64,000 nt of DNA from positions 39,030,001 to 39,094,000 of the forward strand of contig NC_088931.1 in NCBI RefSeq assembly GCF_038396675.1, read 5' to 3'. The notes under the pieces are model-generated. The model saw only the letters and a list, made by a program, of their open reading frames with translations. It did no database searches and was not told the origin of the DNA. Positions 62,420 through 64,000 of this stretch are shown piece by piece. The position numbers were made by a program, and so were the translations under genes. Origin of the DNA: Hydra vulgaris. Its lineage: Eukaryota; Cnidaria; Hydrozoa; Anthoathecata; Hydridae. Numbering within the stretch: the stretch's first letter is position 1; the number at the start of each line of letters is the position of its first letter.

Positions 62420-63850
62420 ACTCAAATAAAAATTTCTTAATTTGGTTTCGATTGAGAAGAAGAATGTTGGTAATAAAAGGATATTTAGTTAAAATATTTT
62501 ATTTTATAAATGGTATTATTTGGTTCCAGTGAGAAATACATTGATGTTTTATAGAGAGCTTGCCATATATGATAGTGTTGAAAAAGGAAGTGTACAAGTT
62601 AAAATTCTCAGTATTTTGAGTGTAATATTTGTGTATGTCACTTGTTTTAAAAAAAAAAGTTATAGAACGAATTTGGTAGTTTATTTTGAAGAAAATCAAA
62701 CACAAAGAGACAATTATAAAGCTTTACAAGACCTTGAAATTTTAGAATTTTTAATTCAGGAAACCTATTTTTGATATTAGATTGTAGAAGAGAAAATGTC
62801 ATAATTCTTAAGGAAGTGAGTTGTAAACTGTTTATACGATATAATAGAAAACTACTTTTTTAACCCCAAACAGTGCAACAATAACTTAGATGTGAGGAGT
62901 ACAAGGAATAGTAAATTGATATTAGAACATACTGGGGAACATAGTTTCGTATTAATGACAGCATACAATTGGCTCGTGAGATTTTTTATTTAATTGAATT
63001 AGTTGATAGTACTAAGTTTGTAGGTTTTTGTCAAGAAATAGTCCGAGGTATTTTATATATTTAGATGAGAAAAGTTTTTTTTACCATTAATTCTAATTTT
63101 CACATTATTACTATCAATCTTTTTTATGGAGGGTGAAAAATAATAAATTCAGTTTTATTGATATTTAGGGAAACACGGTTACTATTTAACCAATGACATA
63201 AATGATAAAAGCTGCGCGAGTGATTTATTTATGCATAAAAGATTTGTGTCGTTAGCAAAATGATATATAAAAGGAGTTTAAAATTTCCGAGATTTTAACT
63301 GGATCAATTATAATGGTGTTGTTTTAAGATATACAAGATAGATATGAGATATCATCCGAATGTATATTCAAAAGAGTTCTAATACTCTTCCACGTAGCTC
63401 TCAAACTATTGCTATTGCTAGTAAAGTAGTTAGAAAAGTGGTTTTTTTTGCTTCTTCGAATAAGTGTTACAAGTAAATTTCTTTAGGTTTTGTAAGTTTT
63501 TTCAAGAATTAGTTTGTTATGAAGATTTTTTGTTTTAAGGAACTTCTTTAATATATTGCCTCGTTTTTTTATCAAGGCTAAATTGCTGAAGTAATCCATG
63601 GTTTAAGGCTCCGAGTTAAGCCACAATTGCTTTGTTTTTTTTAGCGGTGCGAGTTTGTCTAGAAGAGAGTTAACGGTAGTGAAGAAATCTTTATATGATT
63701 TATTTGTATTACTATTGGAAACTTTGATTACTTTATCCCAGTTGATTTTCAAGTAATCATTCCTGAATTCTTCACTATTTAATGTTTTAAAGTTTCGAAG
63801 AACTATATTGCTTTTTTGAGAATTAATAGATTAAAACCGAGTCAAACCGC
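62420..63850 (-). pseudogene. Non-LTR retrotransposon fragment, palm deleted
   Basis: Minus strand, 5' to 3': NDYLKINWDKVIKVSNSNTN and FFTTVNSLLDKLAPLKKT (63760-63650), KTYKT and NLLVTLIRRSKKNHFSNYF (63500-63430), a pre-RT linker typical of CR1/L2-like ORF2. The text then jumps to FYHLCHWLNSNRVSLNINKT and EFIIFHPP (63210-63130), KYLGLFLDKNLQT (about 63050), and the tail SDIHKYYTQNTENFNLYTSF and HQCISHWNQIIPFIK (62650-62500). The RT fingers and the FADD site that should lie between are missing, so this is an internally deleted copy of a different lineage from that at 60310. Confidence 0.75.
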
Positions 63851-64000
63851 ACACTTATCAATAAAAATTAAATAACTTTTTTATTTTTCATTTTTTATTT
63901 TCCTTTTTTTTTTATTAGATTGGTAATAAAAAACTACATAAGATAATATAAACATATGCTATAAAAAAAAAAAATTATCAAAAAAAAATATCAAAAATAT
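63851..64000. other. A/T-rich end of window
   Basis: Poly-T and poly-A tracts; nothing identifiable. Confidence 0.5.

Overview
This is a 64-kb piece of AT-rich animal DNA that contains mostly dead transposable elements and very few host genes. I infer a cnidarian, most likely Hydra. The grounds are the base composition, the long (TA)n tracts, and the mix of CR1/Jockey-type retrotransposons, hAT, pogo and Tc1/mariner elements, together with an intact cnidarian-style KCTD gene. No bacterial operons, rRNA, CRISPR arrays or viral genes were recognised.

Only two open genes look like host genes. One is a single-exon KCTD8/12/16-like gene at 37590-38285 (+). The other is a small secreted six-cysteine peptide at 7307-7549 (-), whose stop codon overlaps a polyadenylation signal. 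Every other recognisable protein is transposon-derived and carries frameshifts, stops or deletions.

Layout: 0-2 kb, the right part of a pogo-like element (right terminal repeat ends at 1921). 2-10 kb, unique AT-rich DNA with the peptide gene. 10.3-14.4 kb, two tRNA-derived SINE copies and a ZMYM1-type hAT relic. 15.47-20.74 kb, a pogo element with both ends, a retrotransposon fragment split by a MITE, and a mariner-like element carrying another MITE. 21.83-24.50 kb, a hAT element with 8-bp target duplication. 27.5-29.5 kb, a Jockey-type retrotransposon without its RT core. 31.2-34.7 kb, a SINE, a codon-phased 27-bp tandem repeat, a shrunken pogo copy and another hAT. 37.4-38.7 kb, the KCTD gene. 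39.5-46.6 kb, a repeat-protein relic and a CR1-like retrotransposon split by a 4.6-kb inverted-repeat element. 48.9-50.3 kb, a CXC-domain repeat protein relic. 51-55.1 kb, two tandem copies of an unrecognised hAT-like transposase. 55.5-57.4 kb, a Tc1-like element sitting inside a (TA)n tract and carrying what looks like a complete heat-shock promoter. 57.86-60.15 kb, a hAT element with 8-bp target duplication. 60.3-63.9 kb, fragments of two more retrotransposons.

The most interesting observations are: (1) the Tc1-like element whose transposase lies behind four three-unit heat-shock elements, a TATA box and an initiator at canonical spacing; (2) the paired hAT-like transposase relics with an HFDGK / DTTxVNT / GCQHH signature; (3) the 4.6-kb inverted-repeat element with TAATA target duplications; and (4) a recurrent class of near-perfect short palindromes made from local sequence. 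All assignments rest on reading translations and repeat ends by eye; no database search was run.
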